Below are positions 42,987 to 51,956 of a DNA stretch of 64,000 nt, one piece after another. The translations under genes were made by a program, and so were the position numbers. The stretch spans positions 27,288 through 91,287 of the forward strand of contig DAIDME010000046.1 of NCBI GenBank assembly GCA_027449125.1. Direction: 5' to 3'. Position 1 is the first letter of the stretch. Each line of letters starts with the position of its first letter. The stretch is from Solirubrobacterales bacterium (GTDB taxonomy: Bacteria; Actinomycetota; Thermoleophilia; Solirubrobacterales; Solirubrobacteraceae). The notes beneath the pieces were generated by a model. That model made no database searches. It was not told the DNA's origin and was given only the letters and a program-made list of their open reading frames with translations.

Positions 42987-44363
42987 ATGGCGATCGCGAT
43001 CATCAACCCGGCCACCGGCAAACTCGAGCAGGAGTTCGCCGCGCACACCAGCACCGAGGTGGCCGACCGGATTGCTCAGGCGCAGGCCGCGTTTGAGGCG
43101 CTGCGGGACACCTCCTACGAGGAGCGCGGGACCTGGATGCGGCGGGCCGCCGAGTTGATGGAGTCGGAGGTCGAGCAGAGCTCGCGGATGCTCGTCGTCG
43201 AGATGGGCAAGCCGATCGCCCAGGCGCGAGCGGAAGTGCTCAAATGCGCCAGGAGCATGCGGTTCTACGCTCAGCACGCGGAGCGCTTCCTGGCTGACGA
43301 GCCGCTGCCAGACCCGTCGGCCGTCGGCGCCACCAAGGCGTACACGCGCTACGAGCCGCTGGGCGTGGTGCTTGCCGTGATGCCCTGGAACTACCCGCTC
43401 TGGCAGGTCATCCGCTTTGCCGCCCCGGCGCTCATGGCCGGCAACACGGGGCTGCTCAAGCACGCCTCGAACGTCCCGGCCTCCGCTCGATACCTGGACG
43501 CCATCTTCGGGCGCGCGGGCTTCCCGGCCGGGTCCTTCAGCACGCTGCTGATCGGCTCCGGAGCGGTGGGCGAGGTGATTCGCGACACCCGCGTGAAGGC
43601 GGTGACGCTGACCGGCTCGGAGGGCGCCGGGCGCGCCGTGGCCGCGGCGGCGGGCGCCGAGATCAAGAAGTCGGTCATGGAGCTCGGCGGCTCCGACCCG
43701 TTCATCGTGATGCCTAGCGCCGACCTCGAGGCCGCGGCCACCACGGCGGTGCGCGCACGGGTGCTCAACAACGGGCAGTCGTGTATCGCCGGCAAGCGCT
43801 TCATCGCCCACAGCGACATCTACGAGGAGTTCGCATCGCTGTTCTCAGCCAAGATGGCGGCGCTCAAAGTGGGCGATCCGCTGGACGAATCGGTCGAGCT
43901 GGGGCCGCTGGCCACGGCCGCCGGTCGCGACGAGCTCGCCGAGCTCGTCGACGACGCCGTTGCCAGGGGCGCGACGCTCCTGACCGGCGGGCACGCGCTC
44001 GAGCGCGACGGCTGGTACTACGCGGCGACCGTCCTGGCGGACCTCAACGACACCATGCGGATCGTCCGCGAGGAGGCGTTTGGGCCGGTCGCGGCGCTGT
44101 ACCGGGCGCAGACGCCCGACGAGGCGATCCGCCTGGCCAACCAGACCAGCTTTGGCCTCAGCTCGGCGGTGTGGACCAACGATCCCGACGAGGAGGCTAA
44201 TTTCGTGGCCAACCTCGACGCCGGAGCCGTGTTCATAAACGGAATGAGCGCCTCCTACCCAGAGCTGCCATTCGGCGGCATCAAGGCCTCCGGCTTCGGC
44301 CGTGAGCTGGCGGCGGCAGGCATACGCGAATTCACCAACCTCAAAACTGTCTGGAAGGGGTGA
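42987..44363 (+). CDS. Aldehyde dehydrogenase, succinate-semialdehyde dehydrogenase-like
   Basis: This NAD(P)-dependent dehydrogenase of 458 residues has the catalytic cysteine C266 in NNGQSCIAGKR, the general-base Glu in MELGGSDPFIV, and the VMPWNYPLWQVIRFAAPALM cofactor segment. It resembles the short GabD1-type subgroup acting on succinic semialdehyde and similar aldehydes. It is preceded by AAAGGAAG and lies 6 bp before the M24 gene. A role in the last oxidation step of this catabolic cluster is inferred. Confidence 0.92.
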   Translation: MAIAIINPATGKLEQEFAAHTSTEVADRIAQAQAAFEALRDTSYEERGTWMRRAAELMESEVEQSSRMLVVEMGKPIAQARAEVLKCARSMRFYAQHAERFLADEPLPDPSAVGATKAYTRYEPLGVVLAVMPWNYPLWQVIRFAAPALMAGNTGLLKHASNVPASARYLDAIFGRAGFPAGSFSTLLIGSGAVGEVIRDTRVKAVTLTGSEGAGRAVAAAAGAEIKKSVMELGGSDPFIVMPSADLEAAATTAVRARVLNNGQSCIAGKRFIAHSDIYEEFASLFSAKMAALKVGDPLDESVELGPLATAAGRDELAELVDDAVARGATLLTGGHALERDGWYYAATVLADLNDTMRIVREEAFGPVAALYRAQTPDEAIRLANQTSFGLSSAVWTNDPDEEANFVANLDAGAVFINGMSASYPELPFGGIKASGFGRELAAAGIREFTNLKTVWKG

Positions 44364-44369
44364 CGGGAC

Positions 44370-45695
44370 ATGTGCACCGGCCACGGTCAGGGTCACGGGC
44401 AAACCTATAAGCCGAGCTCGCGCTTCGAGCGACCGTCGCTGCGGCCCAAGGGGGTGCGCCCGCTGGGGGTGCCCGGTCAGACGAGCGTCGACTACGAGCA
44501 CCGTGTCGACTTCGAGCGCCTTCGCCAGTACCGCTTCGCGCGCACCAGGGCGGTGCTGGAGGCGAGCGACTGCGGTGCCTTCCTGCTGTTCGACTTCTAC
44601 AACATCCGCTACGCCACCCAGACCTGGATCGGCGGCGCGCTCGGCGACAAGATGATCCGCTACGCCCTCATCATGCGCGGGCACGACCCCATCCTCTGGG
44701 ACTTCGGCTCCGCGGTCAAGCACCACAAGCTCTACTCGGACTGGGTGCCTGAGGAGAACTATCGGGCCGGCTTCCTGGGCTTCAAGGGGGCGGTTGACCC
44801 GAGCGGAGGCGCCGACCTCATGGTCGACGCGATCCGCGAGATCAAGTCGCTGCTGAGTGAGAACGGCCTGGCGGACGCGCCGGTGGGCGTCGATCTGATC
44901 GAGCCGAGCTTCCTGTTCGAGATGCAGCGCCAGGGCCTCAGGATCGCGGATGCCCAGCAATCCATGCTCGACGCGAGAGTCATCAAGAACCAGGACGAGA
45001 TCATGCTGCTGCACCAGGCGGCGGCAATGGTCGACGGCGTCTACCAGGACATCGTGGACGCGCTCAGGCCCGGGGTCCGTGAGAACGAGATCGTGGCCCT
45101 GGCGAACGCCCGGCTCTACGAATACGGATCTGACCAGGTCGAGGCGATCAACGCCATCTCCGGCGAGCGGTGCAACCCGCACCCGCATAACTTCACCGAC
45201 CGGATCATCAGGCCGGGAGATCAAGCGTTCTTCGACATCATCCACTCCTTCAACGGTTACCGCACGTGCTACTACCGAACCTTCGGCGTGGGCTGGGCCA
45301 CAGAGTCCCAGAGGGACGCCTACAAGCAGGCTCGTGACTGGATGGACGCGGCGCTCGACGTGATCAGACCGGGCGTTGCGAGCGATCAGGTCGCCGCGGT
45401 GCTGCCCCGGGCGCAGGACTTCGGCTTCGAAAATGAGCTCGCCGCCTTTGGGCTCCAGTTCGCGCACGGGCTCGGGCTCGGCTTACATGAACGCCCGATC
45501 ATCTCGAGGCTGAACTCCATGAAGGACCCGGTCGAGATCCAGCCTGGGATGGTCTTTGCGTTGGAGACGTACTGCCCCGCCACCGACGGCACCTCGGCCG
45601 CTCGGATCGAGGAGGAGGTCGTGGTCACCGATTACGGGACGGAGATCCTCACTCGCTTCCCCGCCCAGGAGCTGTTCGTGGCCAACGCGTACTGA
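44370..45695 (+). CDS. M24-fold protein (creatinase/aminopeptidase P/DddP-like) with a changed metal site
   Basis: The 441-residue protein has a creatinase-type N-terminal domain (LLFDFYNIRYATQTWIGG) and a pita-bread C-terminal domain. The five usual metal ligands of M24 are D, D, H, E, E. Here D289, H366 (FAHGLGLGLHE), E399 (ALETY) and E414 (RIEEEVVVT) are in place. The second Asp, normally in Y.SD.TRTF, is replaced by C300 in GYRTCYYRTF. M24 members include peptidases, creatinase, ectoine hydrolase and the DMSP lyase DddP, so a non-peptidase role is plausible. It is in the same run as the GabD-like gene. Confidence 0.85.
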   Translation: MCTGHGQGHGQTYKPSSRFERPSLRPKGVRPLGVPGQTSVDYEHRVDFERLRQYRFARTRAVLEASDCGAFLLFDFYNIRYATQTWIGGALGDKMIRYALIMRGHDPILWDFGSAVKHHKLYSDWVPEENYRAGFLGFKGAVDPSGGADLMVDAIREIKSLLSENGLADAPVGVDLIEPSFLFEMQRQGLRIADAQQSMLDARVIKNQDEIMLLHQAAAMVDGVYQDIVDALRPGVRENEIVALANARLYEYGSDQVEAINAISGERCNPHPHNFTDRIIRPGDQAFFDIIHSFNGYRTCYYRTFGVGWATESQRDAYKQARDWMDAALDVIRPGVASDQVAAVLPRAQDFGFENELAAFGLQFAHGLGLGLHERPIISRLNSMKDPVEIQPGMVFALETYCPATDGTSAARIEEEVVVTDYGTEILTRFPAQELFVANAY

Positions 45696-45771
45696 GCCGG
45701 CGCGGGTGGATGTCGAGCCAGTGCCGCAGGTCCGTCTGCTGCCGCCGCGGCCGAGTCCTCAGCGAACAACG

Positions 45772-45785
45772 TGCAAACGATTGCA
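45772..45785. promoter_or_regulatory. LacI-family operator, copy 3
   Basis: TGCAAACGATTGCA, identical to copies 1 and 2, ends 9 bp before the ATG at 45795 and adjoins the GGAG Shine-Dalgarno. I see no good promoter just upstream, so the site may block elongation or a weak promoter. Confidence 0.75.
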
Positions 45786-45794
45786 GGAGCGCAT

Positions 45795-47366
45795 ATGACG
45801 ACGCCTGACGATGTTGAAGCAGGGAACTCCCCCAACCGCGAGGCAGCGGCCAGCCCGCCGCCCGGGCCGCGTCTGACCAGGGCGCTGTTCTCAAGGCGGC
45901 CGCTGTGGGGGCCGTTCATCGGCGGCCGGTTCGTCGAGGTGCCGAACCCGACCACGTTCGAGGTGCTGGAACCTGCCAACGCCCGCCTTCTGGCCAACGT
46001 CGTCGCTGCGTCCGAGGAGCTCGTCGACCAAGCGGTGCGCGACGCCCGTCGTGCCTTCGAAGATGGCTGGCGAGCGCTCTCACCCAGGGAGCGGGGAGCG
46101 TACATGCGTCAGGTGGCCGCGCGCATCCGCGAGCACGCCGAAGAGATCGCCGAGATCTGCGCCCGCGAGGTGGGCAAGCCGGCGCGGGATGCGCTACGGA
46201 TCGACGTGCTGTCGTGTCACTCGAGCTTTGACTACTACGCCGCCGTAGCGGAGTCGCTCCACGGTGAGATCCTCGATCAGGGACCGGTCCAGGCGCGCGT
46301 GGTCTACGAGCCCTACGGTGTGGTCGCGGCGATCCTGCCGTTCAATTGGCCGCCGATCCACTTCTCGAAGAAGTGCGCACCGGCGCTGGCCGCGGGCAAT
46401 ACCGTGGTCATCAAACCCGGCGAGCAGGCGCCCCTGACCGTGCTCCGTCTCGTTGAGCTCGCCAACGAGGTCCTGCCTCCCGGCGTGATCAACGCTGTGA
46501 GCGGACTCGGCGCCGGTCCGGCTCTGGCTGCGCACCCACGGGTGGAGCGGATCACCTTCACGGGCGCGACCGCCACCGGGCGCAGGGTGATGGAGACCGC
46601 GGCCAAGAACCTGACGTTCACCACGCTGGAGCTGGGTGGCAAGAACGCGCTGCTCGTGCTCGAGGACGCGGATCTCCCGCAGGCGGTGCGGATCGGGATC
46701 GAAGGGATGTTCTACAACCAGGGCGAGGCCTGCACATCGACCTCACGGCTGGTCGTCCACTCCTCGCTCTATGAGGAGTTCGCCGAGCGCTTCGTCGACG
46801 CGACCGCCCGGCTTGTCGTGGGTGATCCGCTGCACGAGAGCACGGACATCGGGCCGCTGGTGGATGAGCGGCAAAAGCGGCGTGTCGAGCAGTACATACG
46901 CTCCGGTACTGCCGGTGGCGCGCGCCTCCTGTACCAGGGCGTTCTGCCCGACAGCCCGGAGCTCAGGGACGGCTACTTCGTCGCTCCCACTGTCTTCGGA
47001 GACGTGACGCCCGGAATGACAATCGCCCAGGAGGAGATCTTTGGCCCGGTTGCGGCCCTGATGCGCTACGACACCGAGGCCGAGGCGGTCGAGGTCGTCA
47101 ACGGCACCGACTACGGCCTGACCGCGGCAATCTGCACACGAGACGAAGCTCGCGCCGCGCGTCTGGCTGAGCGTCTCGAGGTCGGCATGGTGTTCGTGAA
47201 CAACTACACCCGGCGCAACTTCATCGGTTCACCCTTCGGCGGGGTCAAGGGCAGTGGCTACGGCCGCGAGTACGCCGCGGAGACGGTGCACGAGTTCGTG
47301 CGCGCCAAGAACGTGCGCTTCCCCAGCGGTCGCGGATCGATTCCCGGCTGGCCGCCCGGCCAGTGA
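45795..47366 (+). CDS. Aldehyde dehydrogenase (second, operator-linked)
   Basis: A full-length NAD(P)-dependent aldehyde dehydrogenase of 523 residues. The catalytic cysteine is C313 in YNQGEACTSTSR, the base Glu is in TLELGGKNALLV, and ILPFNWPPIHFSKKCAPAL is the cofactor loop. The last 200 residues show the typical QEEIFGPVAALMRY and PFGGVKGSGYGREY segments. A 36-residue N-terminal extension is low complexity. The LacI operator directly before it joins it to the dehydrogenase and importer operons. The aldehyde is not known. Confidence 0.93.
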   Translation: MTTPDDVEAGNSPNREAAASPPPGPRLTRALFSRRPLWGPFIGGRFVEVPNPTTFEVLEPANARLLANVVAASEELVDQAVRDARRAFEDGWRALSPRERGAYMRQVAARIREHAEEIAEICAREVGKPARDALRIDVLSCHSSFDYYAAVAESLHGEILDQGPVQARVVYEPYGVVAAILPFNWPPIHFSKKCAPALAAGNTVVIKPGEQAPLTVLRLVELANEVLPPGVINAVSGLGAGPALAAHPRVERITFTGATATGRRVMETAAKNLTFTTLELGGKNALLVLEDADLPQAVRIGIEGMFYNQGEACTSTSRLVVHSSLYEEFAERFVDATARLVVGDPLHESTDIGPLVDERQKRRVEQYIRSGTAGGARLLYQGVLPDSPELRDGYFVAPTVFGDVTPGMTIAQEEIFGPVAALMRYDTEAEAVEVVNGTDYGLTAAICTRDEARAARLAERLEVGMVFVNNYTRRNFIGSPFGGVKGSGYGREYAAETVHEFVRAKNVRFPSGRGSIPGWPPGQ

Positions 47367-47402
47367 GTGCCCGCGCGCCGGACGGCGCGTAAACTGCTCG
47401 GC

Positions 47403-48281
47403 TTGCGACCGACCGACTGCCTCACGGGCGAGGAGCTCAGCAAAGACCAGCTGCACGAGCTGATCGACCGCGCCGCCTGGCTCAAGGCCAACCCACACGG
47501 CTCGCACGCGCTCGCCGGCCGCACCGTCGCGCTGATCTTCCAGCGCCATTCGACCCGCACGCGCGTGAGCTTCGAGGCCGGGACCGTCGAGCTGGGGGGC
47601 CACCCCATGGTCCTGCGCACCGAGGACACCCAGCTGGCCCGCGGCGAGTCGATCCGCGACACCGCCTACGTGCTCTCCCGCCACGCCGCCGCGATCGGCA
47701 TCCGCACCGGCCCCGACGCGCTCGTGCAGGAGCTGGCCGAGCACGCCACGGTCCCGGTCATCAACATGCTGACCGAGCTCCACCACCCCTGCCAGGCGTT
47801 CGCCGACCTGCTCACGCTCAAAGAGTCCTTCGGCCACCTTGAGGGCCTCAAGCTCGCCTACGTCGGCGACGGCAACAACGTCGCCCGCTCGCTGGCGATC
47901 ATCGGCGCGCTCGCCGGCCTCAGCGTCGCCATCGCCGCGCCCGACGGCTACCAGCTCGAGCCGACCGCCGGCGCGCAGCTGACCGACGACCCCTACGAGG
48001 CGGTCCGCGACGCGAACGCCGTCTACACCGACGTCTGGGTGAGCATGAACGACTCCCCCGACACCGCCGCCGCCCGCGTCGACGCGCTGCGCCCCTACCA
48101 GCTCTCCGACGAGCTCCTGGCCGCCGCCGCCCCGGGCGCGATCGCGCTGCACTGCCTGCCCGCCCACCCGGGCGAGGAGATCACCGAGTCCGTGCTCTAC
48201 GGTGAGCGTCAGCGCATCTGGGACCAGGCCGAGAACCGCCGCCACGCCCAGAAGGCGCTGCTCGAGCTGCTCTGCGCCTAG
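47403..48281 (+). CDS. argF: Ornithine carbamoyltransferase
   Basis: This enzyme makes citrulline from ornithine and carbamoyl phosphate in arginine synthesis. The carbamoyl-phosphate site HSTRTRVSFEAG, HHPCQAFADLLT (HPxQ motif) and the ornithine site HCLPAHPGEEI are all present, along with YVGDGNNVARSLA. The start is uncertain: TTG 47403 gives 292 residues, GTG 47367 gives 304 but starts with an Arg-rich stretch. It lies just after the catabolic cluster, and no other arg genes are near. Confidence 0.93.
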   Translation: MRPTDCLTGEELSKDQLHELIDRAAWLKANPHGSHALAGRTVALIFQRHSTRTRVSFEAGTVELGGHPMVLRTEDTQLARGESIRDTAYVLSRHAAAIGIRTGPDALVQELAEHATVPVINMLTELHHPCQAFADLLTLKESFGHLEGLKLAYVGDGNNVARSLAIIGALAGLSVAIAAPDGYQLEPTAGAQLTDDPYEAVRDANAVYTDVWVSMNDSPDTAAARVDALRPYQLSDELLAAAAPGAIALHCLPAHPGEEITESVLYGERQRIWDQAENRRHAQKALLELLCA

Positions 48282-48340
48282 CCTTCGGGGCTCTCGCCGC
48301 TGCTTCGAGCCCCTCATCAAAGCGCTCCCCCAACCCGCCC

Positions 48341-49705
48341 ATGGACCAGACCACCGCCACCCCCCGCCCACGTCGCGGCGACGAGCTGACGGTCATGGTC
48401 GACTCGCTCGCCCACGGTGGCGCCGGCGTCGCCCGCCACGACGGCTACGTGCTGTTCGTGCCCGGCACGGTCCCGGGCGACCGGGCGCGGGTGCAGGTCG
48501 GCAAGTCAAAGCGCGCCTACGGCGAGGCGCGCGTAGTCGAGCTCGTCGAGCCAAGCCCCGACCGGATCGCGCCGCTCGCCGACCATCCGGGTGCGCCCTG
48601 GCAGGTGATGCCCTACGCCATGCAGCTGGAGGTCAAGTCGGCGCAGGTCGAGGACGCGCTGCGCCGCATCGGCCACCTGGACGGCTTCGAGCTCGAGCCG
48701 ATCGTGCCGGCGCTCGAGCAGTGGCGCTACCGCAACAAGCTCGAGTACTCGTTCGGCGCCGACGCCTCCGGGCGCCTGGTCTGCGGCTTTCACGCGCCCG
48801 GGCGCTGGGAGGAGATCATCGAGCTGCAGGATTGCCTCCTGGCTTCGGAGGCCGGCAACGCCGCCCGCGAGCAGGTGGTCGCCTGGTGCCGCGCGCAGGG
48901 CCTCACCGCCTACGACCGCCGCACCGGCGAGGGCTTTCTGCGCAACCTGGTGGTGCGTGAGGGCCGGCGCAGCGGCGAGCTGCAAGTGCGCCTGGTGACA
49001 GCCCCTGGCAAGCTCGACACCGAGAGCCTCGCCGCGGCGGTCACCCTGGCCGACGGGCTGCTCTGGACCCAGCAGGCGAGCGCCGGTGAGACGACGGCCG
49101 GCGGCGAGACCGAGCTGGTCGCGGGGGCCGAGCGGCTGCGCGAGCGGATCGGCCCGCTCGAGCTCGAGATCTCGGCGCAGGCGTTCTTTCAGACCAACAC
49201 CGAGATGGCCGAGCAGCTCTACGAGCTCGCGGTCGCCTATGCCGAGCTCGGGCCTTTTGACCGCGTCTACGACCTGTACTGCGGGATCGGCACGATCGGC
49301 CTGCTGATGGCCCCCCGTGCCGCCCAGCTCTGGGGGCTCGAGATCGTCGAGGATGCGGTCGCCGACGCGATCGCCACAGCCCGCCGCAACGAGATCGGAA
49401 ACGCCCGGTTCTTCGCCGGCGACGTGCGGCTCGCGCTGCGCGAGCTTCAGGAGCGGGCCGGCCGTCCTGACGTGCTGGTCGTGGATCCTCCCCGGGCGGG
49501 CCTCTCGCAGAAGGTGGTGAGGCGGATCATCGAGACCTCGCCCAAGCGGATCGTCTACGTCTCCTGCAACCCGACGACGCTTGCCCCCAACGCCGCGCAG
49601 CTTGTCGCGGCCGGCTACGAGCTTGTCAGGGTGCGTCCGGTTGACATGTTCCCGCAGACGCCGCACATCGAGTGCGTCGCGCAGCTCGTGCGCCGCTCCG
49701 GGTAG
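48341..49705 (+). CDS. TRAM-domain 23S rRNA/tRNA uracil-5-methyltransferase (RumA/TrmA family)
   Basis: This SAM-dependent enzyme adds a methyl group to C5 of uridine in RNA. A TRAM domain (about 12-72, GDELTVMVDSLAHGGAGVAR) precedes the catalytic domain. The nucleophile is C409 in VSCNPTTLAPN. The SAM site shows YDLYCGIGTIGLLMA and QAFFQTNTEMAEQLY. The cysteines that hold the Fe-S cluster in E. coli RumA are absent: the matching segment is DHPGAPWQVMPYAMQLEVK. Gram-positive members without the cluster are known. Which RNA position it modifies is not known. Confidence 0.92.
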   Translation: MDQTTATPRPRRGDELTVMVDSLAHGGAGVARHDGYVLFVPGTVPGDRARVQVGKSKRAYGEARVVELVEPSPDRIAPLADHPGAPWQVMPYAMQLEVKSAQVEDALRRIGHLDGFELEPIVPALEQWRYRNKLEYSFGADASGRLVCGFHAPGRWEEIIELQDCLLASEAGNAAREQVVAWCRAQGLTAYDRRTGEGFLRNLVVREGRRSGELQVRLVTAPGKLDTESLAAAVTLADGLLWTQQASAGETTAGGETELVAGAERLRERIGPLELEISAQAFFQTNTEMAEQLYELAVAYAELGPFDRVYDLYCGIGTIGLLMAPRAAQLWGLEIVEDAVADAIATARRNEIGNARFFAGDVRLALRELQERAGRPDVLVVDPPRAGLSQKVVRRIIETSPKRIVYVSCNPTTLAPNAAQLVAAGYELVRVRPVDMFPQTPHIECVAQLVRRSG

Positions 49706-49718
49706 GTAGGCTACGCAT

Positions 49719-50660
49719 ATGCGTGCGGTCGTGATCAGGGACGGCGGGATTCTCGTCGAGGAGCGCCCCGACCCCGTACCCGGGGCGCAGGAGGTGCTCG
49801 TGCGGGTGCGTGCCGCCGGCCTGAACGGCGCCGACCTGCTGCAGCGCGCGGGTAGCTACCCGGTTCCCCCAGGGGTTCCCGCCGACCTGCCTGGCATGGA
49901 GTTTGCCGGTGAGGTTCGCGCTAACGGCCCGCGTGCCGAGCGCTTCTCGGTGGGTGACCGCGTGATGGGGCTGATCGCGGGCGCTGGGCAGGCGGAGCTG
50001 GTGGTGGTCAGCGAGCGGCTGCTGATGCCGGTGCCGGCGAAGCTCGACTGGCCGGCCGCCGGCGGCCTGCCAGAGGTCTTCACCACCGCCCACGACGCCC
50101 TCTTCACCCAGTGCGGCCTCGTCGCCGGTGAGCGGCTGCTGGTGCACGGCGCGGCCGGCGGTGTCGGCACCGCCGCGGTGCAGCTCGGTCGCGCCACGGG
50201 CGCGCGCGTCAGCGCCACGGTCCGTAACGCCAAGCACCGCGAGGCGGTGGCGGCGCTCGGCGCCGCAGTGCTCTCGCCGGGGGACTTCGTAGACGAGGGT
50301 CCCTTCGATGTGATCCTCGAGCTGGTCGGGGCGCCCAACATGCGCGAGAACCTGCGGGCGCTGCGCACGGGCGGGCGGATCAGCGTGATCGGCACCGGCG
50401 CCGGGGCGACCGTCGAGGAGCTCCCGCTGGGCCTGCTGATGGCGCGCCGCGGCCGTATCCACGGATCAACCCTGCGCGGGCGCTCGCTCGAGGAGAAGGC
50501 GCTCACCGCACGCGCCATGGAGCGCAGCGTGCTGCCGCTGTTTGCGACCGGCGCGCTGCGCGTGCCGCTGCACAGGACCTTCCCGCTGGAACGTGCCGCC
50601 GAGGCCTACGACACCTTCGCCGCCGGCGGCAAGCTCGGCAAGATCGTGCTCACGGCGTGA
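49719..50660 (+). CDS. Quinone oxidoreductase-like MDR protein
   Basis: A zinc-free medium-chain dehydrogenase of 313 residues, similar to NADPH:quinone reductase and PIG3. The N-terminus has VRAAGLNGADLLQRAGSYPV and the PGMEFAGEV segment. The NADPH loop is VHGAAGGVGTAAVQLGRATG. The last 37 residues (from GALRVPLHRTFPLE) are nearly duplicated at 59301-59411 as the end of a chimeric pseudogene. The stop overlaps the cupin gene by 4 bp. Confidence 0.91.
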   Translation: MRAVVIRDGGILVEERPDPVPGAQEVLVRVRAAGLNGADLLQRAGSYPVPPGVPADLPGMEFAGEVRANGPRAERFSVGDRVMGLIAGAGQAELVVVSERLLMPVPAKLDWPAAGGLPEVFTTAHDALFTQCGLVAGERLLVHGAAGGVGTAAVQLGRATGARVSATVRNAKHREAVAALGAAVLSPGDFVDEGPFDVILELVGAPNMRENLRALRTGGRISVIGTGAGATVEELPLGLLMARRGRIHGSTLRGRSLEEKALTARAMERSVLPLFATGALRVPLHRTFPLERAAEAYDTFAAGGKLGKIVLTA

Positions 50661-51334
50661 CCGTGGAACGGTCAGCGGGCCCTGCTGCGGCGCCGAAGGT
50701 CGTCCATCTGGACCAGATCGAGTCGGTGCCCGGACCGGGCAGCCTGGTCTGGCACCCGGTCCGGTTCGCGCTCGGCGTGCGGGCCTTCGGCTGTAACGCC
50801 TACACCGCGACCGCGGCCGGCCAGGACGTGGTCGAGCCCCACGACGAGGTCTCCGACGACGGCTCCGCCGAGCAGGAGGAGCTGTACTTCGTGGCCTCCG
50901 GGCACGCCAGCTTCACGATCGACGGCACCGACCACGACGCGCCCGCGGGCACCTACGTGTTCATCCCCGACCCGCGCTCGCACCGTCACGCCGTGGCGCG
51001 GGAGCCCGGCACGACCGTGCTCAGCTTCGGCGGGCCGCCCACCTTTGAGCCCTCCGCCTGGGAGTGGGCGTTTCGCGCTGCGCCGCTGATCCGCAGCGAC
51101 CCGGCGCGCGCGGCGGAGATCCTGGACGAAGGGCTGGCGCTGCATCCGGGCGCGCCCGGCTTGCACTACAACCTCGCGTGCCTGCACGCCGCCGGGGGCC
51201 ACCGCGACGAGGCGCTCACCGCCCTGCGGCGGGCGGTCGAGCTGGATGGCAAGGCGGCCGGCTGGGCCCGTGGCGACGCCGACCTCGCCTCGCTGCGCGA
51301 CGACCCTGGGTTCATCGCGCTGACCGGCGGCTGA
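50657..51334 (+). CDS. Cupin-domain protein with TPR-like C-terminus
   Basis: The N-terminal part is a cupin barrel (about 20-130), recognised by EEQEELYFVASGHASFTIDG, DAPAGTYVFIPDPRSHRHAV and GTTVLSFG. The C-terminal 80 residues form a TPR-like helical hairpin (LHYNLACLHAAGGHRDEALT, then DADLASLRDDPGFIAL). Start GTG 50657 overlaps the oxidoreductase stop. The last 56 residues reappear, without the cupin, as a fragment at 55065-55235. Cupins of this kind bind metals or small molecules; no function can be stated. Confidence 0.85.
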   Translation: MTVERSAGPAAAPKVVHLDQIESVPGPGSLVWHPVRFALGVRAFGCNAYTATAAGQDVVEPHDEVSDDGSAEQEELYFVASGHASFTIDGTDHDAPAGTYVFIPDPRSHRHAVAREPGTTVLSFGGPPTFEPSAWEWAFRAAPLIRSDPARAAEILDEGLALHPGAPGLHYNLACLHAAGGHRDEALTALRRAVELDGKAAGWARGDADLASLRDDPGFIALTGG

Positions 51335-51610
51335 GCGGGCCACCGGACAGGCCTGGGCTTTCCGGCACACTCGCTGGCCGCGCGCCCGCCCTGGCTACCT
51401 CGCGACGAGGTTGGGCTCGAAGCTCGCCGCGCGGCTCAGCGCCGCGCTCGCCGTCTTCACCAATCCGGCCCCCACGAGGCGAAGCGATAGAGAGTTGTGT
51501 CACGCTGCGCTACGCCACCTCGGCCACGGACCACAGGAACGTTGCTCGCCCGTCACGAGAACCCCTCCCTTATGGCGAGCGCCGGCCAAGCCGGCTGCGT
51601 CGGATTTTCG
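51335..51610. other. Intergenic stretch before the direct repeat
   Basis: I see no gene in these 276 bp. The short open frames have no family features. GAGCGCCGGCCA at about 51576 also occurs just before the right-hand repeat copy, so homology may extend slightly left of 51611. Confidence 0.4.
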
Positions 51611-51956
51611 TATGCAACGCGACGCTCGAACGAGCCATGTGATGACCACTCAGACTACGCCCCGGTCGAGGCCCCGCGCAGACGATCGCGACCGAGAAGC
51701 TCAGGGGATACGGCGCGAAGCCTCGTGAAAGCTCCGAGAATGTCGTCACCTGCGTAGTCGCAGAGCCGTCGCGCGACCGATAGGTACCAGCGATCGCGTA
51801 GCCATCTGGGACAGCGACACCCATCCGTGGCTGTGACACGCTCACGAGCGTGGCGCAAGGACCAGGGAGCTTAACGCCCCAATGGACCGTGTACGTCCCA
51901 CCCGGACCCTCCGTACGCTGGATCCGTGGGCGCCCGGCGCTGGCCAGCACCCTGGC
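51611..51956 (-). pseudogene. Truncated copy of the membrane-protein gene at 56218-56826 (left direct repeat)
   Basis: This 346-bp segment matches 56174-56520 at a nearly constant offset of about 4,563 bp, with many point differences but almost no length change. On the minus strand it encodes the C-terminal half of the protein (SAGRPRIQRTEGPGGTYTV, GVAVPDGYAIAGTYRS, YPLSFSVAIVCAG). The membrane N-terminus is missing and the stop is lost, so the frame runs on into unrelated residues. The homology stops sharply at CACCCTGGC (51956). I read it as a relic of duplication or recombination. Confidence 0.8.

Noticed and set aside
44370..45695. DMSP lyase DddP
   Set aside because: The similarity to M24 members is general, and the changed metal ligand and lack of other DMSP genes do not support a firm call.
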